Shown piece after piece: positions 15,532 through 24,042 of a stretch of DNA of 29,195 nucleotides. Position numbers and translations under genes: made by a program. The stretch lies in assembly GCA_030595925.1 (NCBI GenBank), contig JAUVLC010000023.1, positions 1 to 29,195 on the forward strand, given 5' to 3'. The notes beneath the pieces are model-generated. The model was not told the origin of the DNA. It saw only the letters and a program-made list of their open reading frames with translations, and did no database searches. This stretch comes from Clostridia bacterium. Its GTDB lineage: Bacteria > CBDUZB01 > JAGLHV01. How positions within the stretch are numbered: position 1 is the first letter of the stretch; each line of letters begins with the position of its first letter.

Positions 15532-17043
15532 TTGAAACAGGGAACGAGTATTTTAGTAATAGATGATATGGATGTTATGCGGAACCTATTCATGGATATT
15601 TTAACAGAAGCGGGGTATAAAGTGACAGTTGCTTCTACAGGAAAAGAGGGAATTGATCATGCGAAAAAGAACATTTTTGATCTGATAATAACCGATTTAA
15701 AAATGCCTGATATTGATGGACTCCAAATTATTGAGGCAATTAAAAGAAATGATCCGGAAGTAATGAGTATTATAATTACTGCTTATGCTTCGGTAAAAAC
15801 AGCACAAGATGCATTAAGAAAAGGAATATTTGATTATATAACCAAACCATTTGAATCAAAAAACCTTCTTTTTATAGTGGATAGAGCAATAAAATCTAAA
15901 AAATTAAAGCGGGCTAATCAGCAATTAATGAAAAATCTTATAGATCAAAAAGTTAAATTGCAAGAAGAGGTAGAAGATCTTTCAATTTTATATAAAATAA
16001 AACAGGAAATTAGTTCAACATTAGAATTAAATACAATATTTGAAATTATTGTCAATCGAGCAGCAGATCTTGTCGATGCAGAAATATGTGCAATTCTTTT
16101 AATTAATCCTGAATCCAAAGAATTATTTATTCAATGGGCACATGGGCTAAACAAGGAATATATAGAATCTACTAAAGTGCCAATCAATGAAGGAATTTCA
16201 GGGTGGATTGCCGTAAATAACAAAGCAGTTATTATAGAAGACCTGGAAAAAGATTCTCGCTTTAACAAGAGAACCCATGAAAATTACTATGCAAATTCAT
16301 TTATTGGTGTTCCTTTAATTCTTAAAGGCGAAGTAATTGGTGTAATTAATACTAATGCTAAAAGGTTAAAAAACACTTTTAATAATCATGATTTAGGTCT
16401 TTTGTCCGGAGTGGCAATGGAAGCTGCTATTGCTATAGAACATGCTGCACAATATAAAGACCTTCAAAACAGATATTTAAAAAGCATTGCGGTTTTGGCT
16501 AAAGCTCTTGACGTTAAAACGAAATGGACATATAATCACTCAAAAAATGTCTCCGAATATGCAGTTGCTATCGCTAAAAAACTTGGTCTTTCCAGAAAAC
16601 ATATTGAAGCGATTAAACAGGCGGGAAAGTTACATGATTTAGGGAAAGTCATTATCGCCGATGAAATTCTCAATAAAAAAGGAAAATTAACCGAAGAAGA
16701 AAGAAATAAAGTAAGGGAACATGTTCAGGTAAGTGCGGAAATATTAAAGCCCTTAGGTTTTATGGAAGATGTTAGTAAAATTATAATGCAACATCATGAA
16801 TATTATGGGGGAGGGGGATATCCGTTAGGTATTCAGAAAAGAGAAATCACCATAGGTGCACGAATAATAGCGGTTGTTGATGCTTTTGATGCAATAATTT
16901 CAGAAAGGCCTTATCGCAAAAAAGCTTCTATTGATGAAGCGATTAAGGAATTGGAAAAATTTAGCGGAGTGCAATTTGACCCAAAAATTGTAAGAACATT
17001 AATCAAATTAATAAAAGAAAAGCCGGAATTATTTAAAAGATAA
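15532..17043 (+). CDS. Response regulator with GAF and HD-GYP domains (probable c-di-GMP phosphodiesterase)
   Basis: The 503 residues contain a receiver domain (1-120) with acidic pair D11-D12, phosphoacceptor D55 in IITDLKMPD, the Thr in IITAYAS and the Lys in YITKPF; a coiled-coil linker; a GAF domain (about 165-310); and an HD-GYP domain (about 320-495) with H368-D369 in KLHDLGK, the HHEYYGGGGYP motif (Y430, P431) and VVDAFDA. HD-GYP domains of this kind break down cyclic di-GMP, and all key residues are present, so activity is likely. The start is TTG 15532 with AGAGAGG 7 bases upstream. No histidine kinase gene is adjacent. The miaA gene follows after a 75-base gap with a weak terminator-like hairpin. 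Confidence 0.93.
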   Translation: MKQGTSILVIDDMDVMRNLFMDILTEAGYKVTVASTGKEGIDHAKKNIFDLIITDLKMPDIDGLQIIEAIKRNDPEVMSIIITAYASVKTAQDALRKGIFDYITKPFESKNLLFIVDRAIKSKKLKRANQQLMKNLIDQKVKLQEEVEDLSILYKIKQEISSTLELNTIFEIIVNRAADLVDAEICAILLINPESKELFIQWAHGLNKEYIESTKVPINEGISGWIAVNNKAVIIEDLEKDSRFNKRTHENYYANSFIGVPLILKGEVIGVINTNAKRLKNTFNNHDLGLLSGVAMEAAIAIEHAAQYKDLQNRYLKSIAVLAKALDVKTKWTYNHSKNVSEYAVAIAKKLGLSRKHIEAIKQAGKLHDLGKVIIADEILNKKGKLTEEERNKVREHVQVSAEILKPLGFMEDVSKIIMQHHEYYGGGGYPLGIQKREITIGARIIAVVDAFDAIISERPYRKKASIDEAIKELEKFSGVQFDPKIVRTLIKLIKEKPELFKR

Positions 17044-17055
17044 GATTTTAAATTA

Positions 17056-17097
17056 AAAACGGGATATCAGTAAAACATGGTTGTTCCTGTTTTTTTT
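17056..17097 (+). terminator. Weak terminator-like hairpin after the HD-GYP gene
   Basis: AAAACGGGA (17056-17064) can pair with TCCTGTTTT (17085-17093) through nine pairs, one of them G-U, followed by more T. The 20-base loop makes it weak. Confidence 0.3.
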
Positions 17098-17118
17098 GGC
17101 AAATAGAGATTTTATAAA

Positions 17119-18087
17119 ATGATTCAACCTTTAATTGCAATAATTGGTCCAACTGCTTCAGGAAAAACAGAATTTGCTATATCCCTTGCAAAACAAATCA
17201 ACGGAGAAATTATTTCCGCTGATTCCATTCAAGTATATAAATACATGAATATCGGAACCTCCAAACCGAACGGAAAATGGTTAATAGTTGATAAAAAACG
17301 TCTTTTTGTGGTTGATGGAATTCCTCATTATATGATTGACGTGATAAGACCCGACCTGGAATTTAATGTGGGAAAATATCAGACTAAAGTAACCGGGATT
17401 ATCGAAAAAATTCATAAAAAGGGTAAAATTTCTCTTTTAGTAGGAGGAACAGGATTATACATTAAAGCAATAATTAAAGGTTTATGTTCCGCTCCTTCCG
17501 GTAATCAAAAAATAAGAGGGAACTTAAAAAAAGAAGCAACAGAAAAAGGAACTGAATATCTTTACAAGCGTTTAAAAAAAATAGATTCCCAGTCAGCATC
17601 GCGAATTCATCCCAATAATTTACAGAGAATTATTCGTGCTTTAGAGGTTTATCAAATTACAGGGACACCTTTTTCACAAATACAGCAATCCACTCCATCT
17701 TCCAATTATAAAACAATAATGTTCGGTCTAAACTGGAATAGGGAAACGCTTTATAGGAAAATCAATCAAAGAGTGGAAAAAATGTTTGAAAAAGGGTTGG
17801 TACAGGAGGTTGCAGGGTTATTAAATAAAGGTTACAATCGAAATTTGCCTTCAATGCAAGGGTTAGGATACCAACAGGTATTTGATTATCTGGAGAAAAA
17901 AACTGATTTAGAAAAAACAATATCCTTAGTAAAGCGTGATACTCGAAGATATGCGAAACGACAAATAACCTGGTTTAATAAAGACAAAGACATCCAATGG
18001 ATAGGGTTGAAAGAAGATGTCGATATACAAACAAGTATAAAAAAAGTGTATTTACTGATAAAAAAATCATTATTAACAAAACACTAA
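17119..18087 (+). CDS. miaA: tRNA dimethylallyltransferase MiaA
   Basis: MiaA adds a dimethylallyl group to A37 of tRNAs that read codons starting with U, the first step toward ms2i6A. The 322 residues have P-loop GPTASGKT (10-17), the catalytic Asp in ISADSIQVYKYMNIGTSKP, LLVGGTGLYIKAI, the insertion around residues 120-200 with RIHPNNLQRIIRALEVY, and the C-terminal block MQGLGYQQVFDYL followed by TRRYAKRQITWF. Everything expected is present. ATG 17119 has only a poor ribosome binding site. The gene hflX follows 16 bases later, as often near miaA, but hfq, a frequent neighbour elsewhere, is absent. Confidence 0.96.
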   Translation: MIQPLIAIIGPTASGKTEFAISLAKQINGEIISADSIQVYKYMNIGTSKPNGKWLIVDKKRLFVVDGIPHYMIDVIRPDLEFNVGKYQTKVTGIIEKIHKKGKISLLVGGTGLYIKAIIKGLCSAPSGNQKIRGNLKKEATEKGTEYLYKRLKKIDSQSASRIHPNNLQRIIRALEVYQITGTPFSQIQQSTPSSNYKTIMFGLNWNRETLYRKINQRVEKMFEKGLVQEVAGLLNKGYNRNLPSMQGLGYQQVFDYLEKKTDLEKTISLVKRDTRRYAKRQITWFNKDKDIQWIGLKEDVDIQTSIKKVYLLIKKSLLTKH

Positions 18088-18103
18088 GATAACAAATTTA
18101 TAA

Positions 18104-19360
18104 ATGGTTAAAGAAAGAGTAATACTAATAGGTGTTTTATTGCCTCATAAAAAACAATCTTTCGTAGAAGATTGTCTGAAAGAACTATCCAGTTTATGTG
18201 CTACCGCCGGGGCAGAAGTGGTAAATTGGTATATACAAAAAAGAAGAGAAATTAATTCTGCGTATTTTATTGGTAAAGGGAAAATACTTCAGATACAAAA
18301 AGAAAACATAATTAACGGAAAAATAAATACCATTGTTTTCGATGATGAGCTTTCCCCTGCACAACAAAGAAATCTGGAAGAAATTACCGGTATAAAAATT
18401 ATAGACCGTACCCGGTTAATTTTAGATATTTTTGCGAAAAGGGCACATAGTAAAGAAGGCAAATTACAGGTAGAATTAGCCCAACTAATTTATTTGCTTC
18501 CCCGATTGGCCGGAAAAGGCACTGCTTTATCTCAACAGGCAGGAGGGATTGGAACAAAAGGCCCTGGGGAAAAAAAGTTAGAAATAGATAAAAGACGGAT
18601 AAAAACCCGTCTCTTTGTTTTAAAAAAAGAAATAAAAAAAATAAAAAAACATCGAACAATTCAAAGGGAAAGAAGAAAACAAATTCCATTACCAATGGTT
18701 ACTTTAATTGGTTATACCAATACCGGTAAATCTACATTATTTAATAATTTAACTAATGCATCAAGTTTTGTTGAAAATAAACTATTTGCTACTTTAGATC
18801 CAACTATTCGACAAATAATTTTACCGAATGGACAAAAAGCTCTTTTATCCGATACAGTGGGATTTATTCGTAAACTTCCGCATCAATTAATAACTGCTTT
18901 TCGGGCTACCCTGGAAGAGGTATCGCAAGCAGATATTCTTTTACACATTATAGATTCGAGCCATAAAGAAAGACAAGAACAAATTAAGGCTACTTATCAA
19001 GTATTAAATGAATTGGGGGTAAAAAACAGAGAAATAATAAAGGTATATAATAAAACAGACCTTCTTTCTGCAACAGAAAGGCAAAAAGACTTAAATAGAG
19101 AAAAAGGAGTTTTTATTTCTGCTTTAAAAAATGAAGGAATTCAGTTTCTTTTAAATACAATATCGAATTTGCTGGAAAGAGAATTGGTAAAAGTAACAAT
19201 GGTTATTCCTTCTTATAAAAATAGTATCATTTCAAAAATTTTTGAAAAAGGTATAGTGTTAAGAAAAAAATATAACGAAGATAAACTTGCTTTAGAAATA
19301 AAGCTACCTAAAAAATATGCTGAAAAGTTTAAAGAATATATAGTTAAAAAGGACAGTTGA
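18104..19360 (+). CDS. hflX: Ribosome-associated GTPase HflX
   Basis: HflX splits stalled ribosomes under stress. The 418 residues comprise the N-terminal domain with [35 protein letters not shown] and [30 protein letters not shown], a helical linker with [14 protein letters not shown], and the G domain with G1 GYTNTGKST (from residue 203), G2 in LFATLDPT, G3 [10 protein letters not shown], and G4 in [10 protein letters not shown]-terminal domain of about 60 residues is present. In the linker the motif usually reads GPGETKLE and here has Lys for Thr, a minor change. The start is ATG 18104. A tandem heptamer repeat begins 12 bases after the stop codon. Confidence 0.96.
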   Translation: MVKERVILIGVLLPHKKQSFVEDCLKELSSLCATAGAEVVNWYIQKRREINSAYFIGKGKILQIQKENIINGKINTIVFDDELSPAQQRNLEEITGIKIIDRTRLILDIFAKRAHSKEGKLQVELAQLIYLLPRLAGKGTALSQQAGGIGTKGPGEKKLEIDKRRIKTRLFVLKKEIKKIKKHRTIQRERRKQIPLPMVTLIGYTNTGKSTLFNNLTNASSFVENKLFATLDPTIRQIILPNGQKALLSDTVGFIRKLPHQLITAFRATLEEVSQADILLHIIDSSHKERQEQIKATYQVLNELGVKNREIIKVYNKTDLLSATERQKDLNREKGVFISALKNEGIQFLLNTISNLLERELVKVTMVIPSYKNSIISKIFEKGIVLRKKYNEDKLALEIKLPKKYAEKFKEYIVKKDS

Positions 19361-19372
19361 AAAACAAAAGAC

Positions 19373-19444
<72 letters not shown>

Positions 19445-19597
19445 ACAAAAGATAAAAGATAAAAGACTGTAAATGGCAAATGGCGAATAGCATTAATACT
19501 TAGTTGTAAGTAGTCAAATATAATATGACAACGTATGATGCAAACGAAGTGAACATATTTCTGTCTGTCACACAGTATTTAGGAGTCAGGGGGTTGA

Positions 19598-19666
19598 AAC
19601 GAGGAACATAAAGGCAAAATATATTTTTCTCTAGACGCATAATTATACCTTTTAGGCACGCAAAAA
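19598..19666 (+). repeat. 69-nt conserved intergenic core, copy B
   Basis: Matches 13547-13615 at 62 of 69 positions with no gaps. The innermost TTCTCTAGACGCATAATT region is nearly identical. Unlike copy A it is not enclosed by an obvious inverted repeat. Confidence 0.85.
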
Positions 19667-19683
19667 CACGCTATTTATAAAAT

Positions 19684-19740
19684 GTAGGGGCGAACCTTGG
19701 TCGCCCAAAAGACTCAAAGGGTGGGCAAGCCCACCCCTAC
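19684..19740. repeat. Palindromic element with GTAGGGG/CCCCTAC ends
   Basis: The unit begins GTAGGGGCGAACC and ends GCCCACCCCTAC. The terminal GTAGGGG is an exact inverted copy of CCCCTAC, and internal G/C-rich words (GGTCGCCC, GGGTGGGC, AAGCCCACCC) can form inner stems. It has the build of a REP/MITE-like dispersed repeat and stands out from the AT-rich surroundings. Confidence 0.75.
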
Positions 19741-19746
19741 GCGAAA

Positions 19747-19769
19747 AATTTGTTATATCGTTCAAAACA
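19747..19769 (+). repeat. Conserved tail block, copy B
   Basis: Matches 13748-13770 at 20 of 23 positions. It lies directly after the GTAGGGG palindrome. Confidence 0.65.
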
Positions 19770-19795
19770 TATAAAACCAATGCACCGTCTTTTAA

Positions 19796-19827
19796 CTCTG
19801 TGCCTTGATGCCTTTGTGCCTGTCTTT
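19796..19827 (+). repeat. 32-bp dispersed repeat, copy B
   Basis: One mismatch to 13336-13367. Here it lies downstream of the 69-nt core, whereas in region A it lies upstream, so the blocks have been rearranged. Confidence 0.8.
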
Positions 19828-19942
19828 ATCTTTTGTTTTGAATTTGTTTTTTTGAATTTTGAATTTATTTAGGATTTTGATATTAGGATTTCGGATTTGT
19901 CTGTTTGAGTTTATGACAATTGTGCAAAGAGGGATTTGATAA

Positions 19943-21274
19943 GTGAAAAAAAAAGAAAAAAATGTAAAATCATTACCGGTTGTAGCCATAATTGGAAGGC
20001 CGAACGTGGGAAAATCGGCCTTATTTAATCGGTTAATCGGAAAAAGAAAGGCTTTGACCTGTGATTATGCCGGCTTTAGCAGAGACAGAAATTATGATAC
20101 TTGTTCATGGGGGGAAAAAGAATTTTCGATTATTGATACCGGTGGTTGGGAATTAAATTCCAAAGAACAAATTTGGCAACTTGTGCGTTACCAAGTGGAC
20201 TTAGCTATTAATGAAGCAGATTTGATTTTATTTATGGTTGATGGAAAAGAAGGGTTACATCCTAAAGATAAAGACCTTTTCAATTTTATTAGAAAACACG
20301 GGAAAAAAACAATTTTGGTAGTAAACAAAACTGATTCGGAAAAAGAAGAGGCAAATGCTTATCAATTCTATCAGTTGAATAGTGAATTAATTACAATTTC
20401 TTCTATACACGGTTTAAATATAAATACATTACTGGATAAAGTTTGTTCTCTTTTATCTTTTTCATCTTCCATTTCTTCGGTAACATCCGAAGAATTAAAA
20501 ATTGCCATTGTAGGCAAACCTAATGTGGGAAAATCATCATTGGTAAATGCTTTATTAGGAGAAAAGAGAGTAATTGTTCATTCTATACCAGGAACAACCA
20601 GAGATTCCATAGATACCATTTTTAATAATGGAGAAAAAACTTTTCGGCTTATTGATACAGCCGGCATTAGAAGAAGGAAAAAAACCAAGGAAGTTTATGA
20701 AAAATTGAGTGTTCTTCATGCCCAAAAAAATATTCAAAGAGCTGACATCTGCTTGTTGGTTTTGGAATCGTTTTCTTTTTCGGATCAGGATGTAAAAATT
20801 GCCAGCATGATTGACGAAGGAAAAAGTGCTTGTGTTATTGTTATCAATAAAAAGGACTTAATAAAAAAAGGAATGGAAGAAAAAAAGACTATTCTACGGA
20901 AAATTAAAGAAAAATTATATTTTTTAGATTATGCGCCGGTTTTGTTTATTTCTGCCAAAAATAAAGCAGGTTTAAAAAAAATGTTAAAAACAATAGAAAG
21001 GGTAGTTGTTGAATTCAATAAAAACACAAAAAAAAAGGAAGTGGAAAAACTTGTTCTTTCTGCATATCTTAATCATTTACCTCCTCTTACAAAAGGAAAA
21101 CGGACAAAAATATATAGAGCACAACAAGTTAAAATATCACCTCCTTTATTTTGTGTTTGGATAAAAGGGCCTCTTCCTAATATAGCTTATAGACGTTATT
21201 TAAAAAATGTAATTCGACAAAAATTTAAGTTTATAGGAAGCCCTTTAAACTTGATTTTCAGGAAAACAAAATAA
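19943..21274 (+). CDS. der: Ribosome biogenesis GTPase Der (EngA)
   Basis: Der has two GTPase domains in tandem and takes part in maturation of the 50S subunit. The 443 residues show the first G domain with GRPNVGKS (18-25), DTGG and VNKTD, a second with GKPNVGKS (from 191), DTAGIRRRKK and INKKD, and a C-terminal KH-like domain (about 355-443). The start is GTG 19943 with AGAGGGA about 8 bases upstream. No strong promoter is visible in the spacer before it, so it could be read from the miaA-hflX transcript or from a non-consensus promoter. Confidence 0.96.
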   Translation: MKKKEKNVKSLPVVAIIGRPNVGKSALFNRLIGKRKALTCDYAGFSRDRNYDTCSWGEKEFSIIDTGGWELNSKEQIWQLVRYQVDLAINEADLILFMVDGKEGLHPKDKDLFNFIRKHGKKTILVVNKTDSEKEEANAYQFYQLNSELITISSIHGLNINTLLDKVCSLLSFSSSISSVTSEELKIAIVGKPNVGKSSLVNALLGEKRVIVHSIPGTTRDSIDTIFNNGEKTFRLIDTAGIRRRKKTKEVYEKLSVLHAQKNIQRADICLLVLESFSFSDQDVKIASMIDEGKSACVIVINKKDLIKKGMEEKKTILRKIKEKLYFLDYAPVLFISAKNKAGLKKMLKTIERVVVEFNKNTKKKEVEKLVLSAYLNHLPPLTKGKRTKIYRAQQVKISPPLFCVWIKGPLPNIAYRRYLKNVIRQKFKFIGSPLNLIFRKTK

Positions 21275-21325
21275 TTTAATCACTATTTTGCAGAAGCTAA
21301 AAAATGAACGATGGATAAAATTATC

Positions 21326-21353
21326 TTGATTTTTGATGATTTTAATGTATAAT
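21326..21353 (+). promoter_or_regulatory. Candidate promoter for plsY-gpsA
   Basis: TTGATT (21326-21331), 16 bases, TATAAT (21348-21353), giving a leader of about 40 bases before the plsY start region. Confidence 0.55.
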
Positions 21354-21390
21354 TAGAGTAAGTATAAGTAAAAAATTAAAGGTGCTATCC

Positions 21391-21396
21391 GGAGGA
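21391..21396 (+). promoter_or_regulatory. Strong Shine-Dalgarno GGAGGA before an ATT codon of plsY
   Basis: GGAGGA lies 4 bases before an in-frame ATT (21401) and 10 before an in-frame ATA (21407). The first conventional start in frame, TTG 21419, is 22 bases away, too far for this site. Confidence 0.6.
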
Positions 21397-21400
21397 AAAT

Positions 21401-22024
21401 ATTTTTATATATTTTTTATTGATTTTATTCTTAAGTTATGTATTCGGTTCTTTTCCTACTGCATACCTAATGGGAAAATGGATAAAAGGGATAGATATCC
21501 GCCAACATGGCAGCGGAAATGTAGGATTTACTAATTTATATCGGGTAACTGGTTTAAACCCCGCAATAATTGTGCTTTTAGCAGACATTTTAAAGGGCTT
21601 GATTCCTGTACTCGCAGGATTTTATTTATTTGGGGTTTCTCCCAGAGCCAGAATTATCGCAATTTTTTTGGGTATGGCAACCATTATAGGGCATAATTGG
21701 AGCATTTTTTTAAAAGGGAAGGGTGGAAAGGGTGTAGCTACTTCTGCCGGGGTTTTTTTAGCACTGATTCCGGTACCCACAGTACTTGCATTTATTATAT
21801 TCGGAGGAATAGTTTTTTTTACTCATTATATATCTTTAGGTTCAATTATCGGAAGTATTTTTTTACCACTTATTGCTTATTTGAACAACGAACCAAAAGA
21901 AACGATTGTCTTTGCTATTATCACAGCTGTTTTAATTATTATTAAACATAGATCTAATGTAAAAAGATTATTCAATAGAAACGAAAACAAATTTTATTTA
22001 TCCAAAAAAATGAAAAATGAATAG
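21401..22024 (+). CDS. plsY: Acyl-phosphate glycerol-3-phosphate acyltransferase PlsY
   Basis: PlsY moves an acyl group from acyl-phosphate to glycerol 3-phosphate, the first step of phospholipid synthesis in bacteria with PlsX. It is an inner-membrane protein with several helices. Conserved loops are GSFPTAYLMGKWIKGIDIR, HGSGNVGFTN (glycerol-phosphate site) and GHNWSIFLKGKGGKGVATSAG. Starting at TTG 21419 leaves a first helix of only a few residues. Starting at ATT 21401 or ATA 21407 gives the usual 10-12 hydrophobic residues before the YVFGS turn and fits the GGAGGA site. I annotate ATT tentatively (207 residues). The stop overlaps the ATG of gpsA, which makes glycerol 3-phosphate, the substrate. 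Confidence 0.92.
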   Translation: MFIYFLLILFLSYVFGSFPTAYLMGKWIKGIDIRQHGSGNVGFTNLYRVTGLNPAIIVLLADILKGLIPVLAGFYLFGVSPRARIIAIFLGMATIIGHNWSIFLKGKGGKGVATSAGVFLALIPVPTVLAFIIFGGIVFFTHYISLGSIIGSIFLPLIAYLNNEPKETIVFAIITAVLIIIKHRSNVKRLFNRNENKFYLSKKMKNE

Positions 22025-23021
22025 AAAAATATCTGTTTTAGGTGCAGGTTCATGGGGTACAACGTTAGCAATCCTTTTATTTAAAAAAGGATTTAATGTT
22101 ACACTATGGGAATTTGATAAAACCCAGGCGCAATTACTGGATCAAAAACGCGTTTTGAGTTTTTTACCCCAAACAATAATTCCGAAAGAGATTTTAATAA
22201 CTGCTAATATAGAAATTGCTTGCCAGGAAGCAAAAGTTATTGTTTTTGCAATTCCTTCTCACTTTATGAGAGATGTAGCTAAAAAAGTAGCTAATTCAAA
22301 AAGAAACGAAAAATATATTGCGGTTAGTGTTGCAAAGGGTTTTGATAGAAAATCACTTAAAAGGATGTCTGAGGTATTGGAAGAAGAATTAATAACTAAT
22401 TCACAACCGGAAATTGCTGTTTTATCCGGTCCCAGCCATGCAGAAGAAGTAAGCAAAGGTATTCCCACTGCAATAGTAATTGCGAGTAAAAACATAGGTA
22501 CATCTAAATTATTACAAACTGTTTTTATGACTCCGTTGTTTCGTGTTTATACCAGTGAAGACATAGTCGGAGTAGAAATAGGGGGCAGTTTAAAAAATGT
22601 TATTGCCCTGGCTTGTGGAATAAGTGACGGATTAGGGTTAGGAGATAATACAAAAGCAGCTTTGATGACTCGTGGTTTGGCAGAGATAGGACGCTTAGGA
22701 ATAAAAATGGGAGCTAACCCATTTACTTTTTCAGGTCTTTCCGGAATGGGCGATTTAATAGCTACCTGTATGAGCAGACATAGTCGCAACCGTAATTTAG
22801 GTGAAAAAATAGGGCAGGGAAAATCTTTGAAAACAGCTTTAAAAGAAATAATAATGGTGGCTGAGGGAATACCCACTACCAGATGTGCTTATAAATTAGC
22901 TAAAAAACTTGATATTTCTCTACCCATAACCAAAGAGGTCTATCAGGTTTTGTTCGAAAATAAAGAGCCTCAAATAGCCATTAAAAATTTAATGGAAAGA
23001 AAGCCGAAAGGCGAGATATAA
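22017..23021 (+). CDS. gpsA: Glycerol-3-phosphate dehydrogenase, NAD(P)+-dependent
   Basis: GpsA reduces dihydroxyacetone phosphate to glycerol 3-phosphate, the acceptor for PlsY, so the two overlapping genes (8 bases) form a logical pair. The 334 residues have the NAD(P)-binding GAGSWG (9-14), the block AVLSGPSHAEEV, the catalytic lysine region GGSLKNVIALACGISDGL, GDNTKAALMTRGLAEIGRLG, and GLSGMGDLIATCMSRHSRNRNLG. All family blocks and the length are normal. Confidence 0.97.
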   Translation: MNRKISVLGAGSWGTTLAILLFKKGFNVTLWEFDKTQAQLLDQKRVLSFLPQTIIPKEILITANIEIACQEAKVIVFAIPSHFMRDVAKKVANSKRNEKYIAVSVAKGFDRKSLKRMSEVLEEELITNSQPEIAVLSGPSHAEEVSKGIPTAIVIASKNIGTSKLLQTVFMTPLFRVYTSEDIVGVEIGGSLKNVIALACGISDGLGLGDNTKAALMTRGLAEIGRLGIKMGANPFTFSGLSGMGDLIATCMSRHSRNRNLGEKIGQGKSLKTALKEIIMVAEGIPTTRCAYKLAKKLDISLPITKEVYQVLFENKEPQIAIKNLMERKPKGEI

Positions 23022-23050
23022 ACATTAGATAATATAGAAAGAGAATAAAA

Positions 23051-23269
23051 ATGTGTCAACTTTGTAAAAAACAAAGTCAAAAACTGGTTTTCTGTCCTTT
23101 ATTAGGGGGAAAATTAATTTGTTTAAAATGTTGTTTTTCCATATCTACCGGAGATCCTCAAATGCTTAAAAAAATAAAATCTCAAACGAAACTTCTCAAA
23201 CACGTCGTCCTCAAAAAATGCTTGATTTGCATTGAAAAAACCGGTACTTTAATAGAAGTTGAAAAATAA
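23051..23269 (+). CDS. Small Cys-rich, probably metal-binding protein
   Basis: A 72-residue protein 29 bases after gpsA, with a weak AGAGA site before its ATG. It has three Cys pairs: C2-x2-C5, C24-x2-C27 (followed by C28) and C57-x2-C60, plus C15. This suggests one or two zinc-ribbon sites. The middle is basic. I do not recognise a family. It may be co-transcribed with plsY-gpsA. Confidence 0.65.
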   Translation: MCQLCKKQSQKLVFCPLLGGKLICLKCCFSISTGDPQMLKKIKSQTKLLKHVVLKKCLICIEKTGTLIEVEK

Positions 23270-23664
23270 TTTATTCCTATCTTTTTACTTTTCTTAACAA
23301 AAAATACAGTTTTTTTTTGGAAAATACATAGATTTTTTTAAACTCACCTTGTTAATTCCTTGTGTCATTCTAAACGGCTCTTTCGTAAATATGACAAGAG
23401 GATGTCGTTCGTTTAAACCGAAAAAACAAACTTATCAGTGTTAAATCTACTTATTACTTTATTTTTTAAGCAATCCTCACAAAACATTAAAGCAATATAT
23501 TAAAGATAAAACGGAAACTCTTTGAGTGCTTAAGAATATATCGTTTATTTAATAATTTACTTTAACTGGTTGTTTGTATTAATTCAACATAGAAAGTTAA
23601 CATAAGATATATTATAGGACATTGTTTAAGACAAAATTTTTCTTTAATACCTTCCCCCTCTGTC

Positions 23665-23687
23665 ATTGTCCGGCTTGACCGGACAAT
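23665..23687. repeat. Palindrome ATTGTCCGG-CTTGA-CCGGACAAT
   Basis: Perfect 9-bp arms with a 5-base loop, preceded by TGTC and followed by CCAAT. No T-run follows, so it does not look like a terminator. It shares flanks and layout with the copy at 23906-23928. Confidence 0.75.
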
Positions 23688-23905
23688 CCAATAGTTGCAG
23701 AGTTTACATGGTAGCCGACGGCTTCAGCCGGCGAATTTCTTTGCTGTTGGTTTCTGTTTTCCAGTTTTTTAGCGGACAGATTTGAAGTGTATACGAATTG
23801 TAGTTGCAGAATTTACTCTGCTTAAATTACGATGGATTCAAAACATTTTTTTTGGACAGGCTTTGAAAATTAGCTAATCAAATTGAGGACTCTTTTCTCA
23901 TTGTC

Positions 23906-23928
23906 ATTGCCCGACTCGATCAGGCTAT
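23906..23928. repeat. Related, decayed palindrome
   Basis: Arms ATTGCCCGA and TCAGGCTAT match at 7 of 9 positions, with loop CTCGA. TGTC precedes and CCAAT follows, as in the copy 240 bases to the left. Confidence 0.6.
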
Positions 23929-24042
23929 CCAATTCTTTAAACTCAAGATCATAATGAAATGGTTGATAATCCAGGTACATTACCCCATTCCCCCCTATAG
24001 AAAAAATGGCTTAAATTGAATCGCATAAAGTGGTTTTTTCTC

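Larger units (their letters stand above)
23270..24042. other. Intergenic region between converging gene groups, with palindromes
   Basis: No coding frame is supported. It separates plus-strand genes from the minus-strand secreted-protein genes. It contains two related palindromes (23665-23687 and 23906-23928), two partial copies of an AGTTGCAGA(G/A)TTTAC word (about 23693 and 23802), and the hairpin-forming GCCGACGGCTTCAGCCGGC at 23713-23731. No clear rho-independent terminator was found for either side. Confidence 0.6.
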
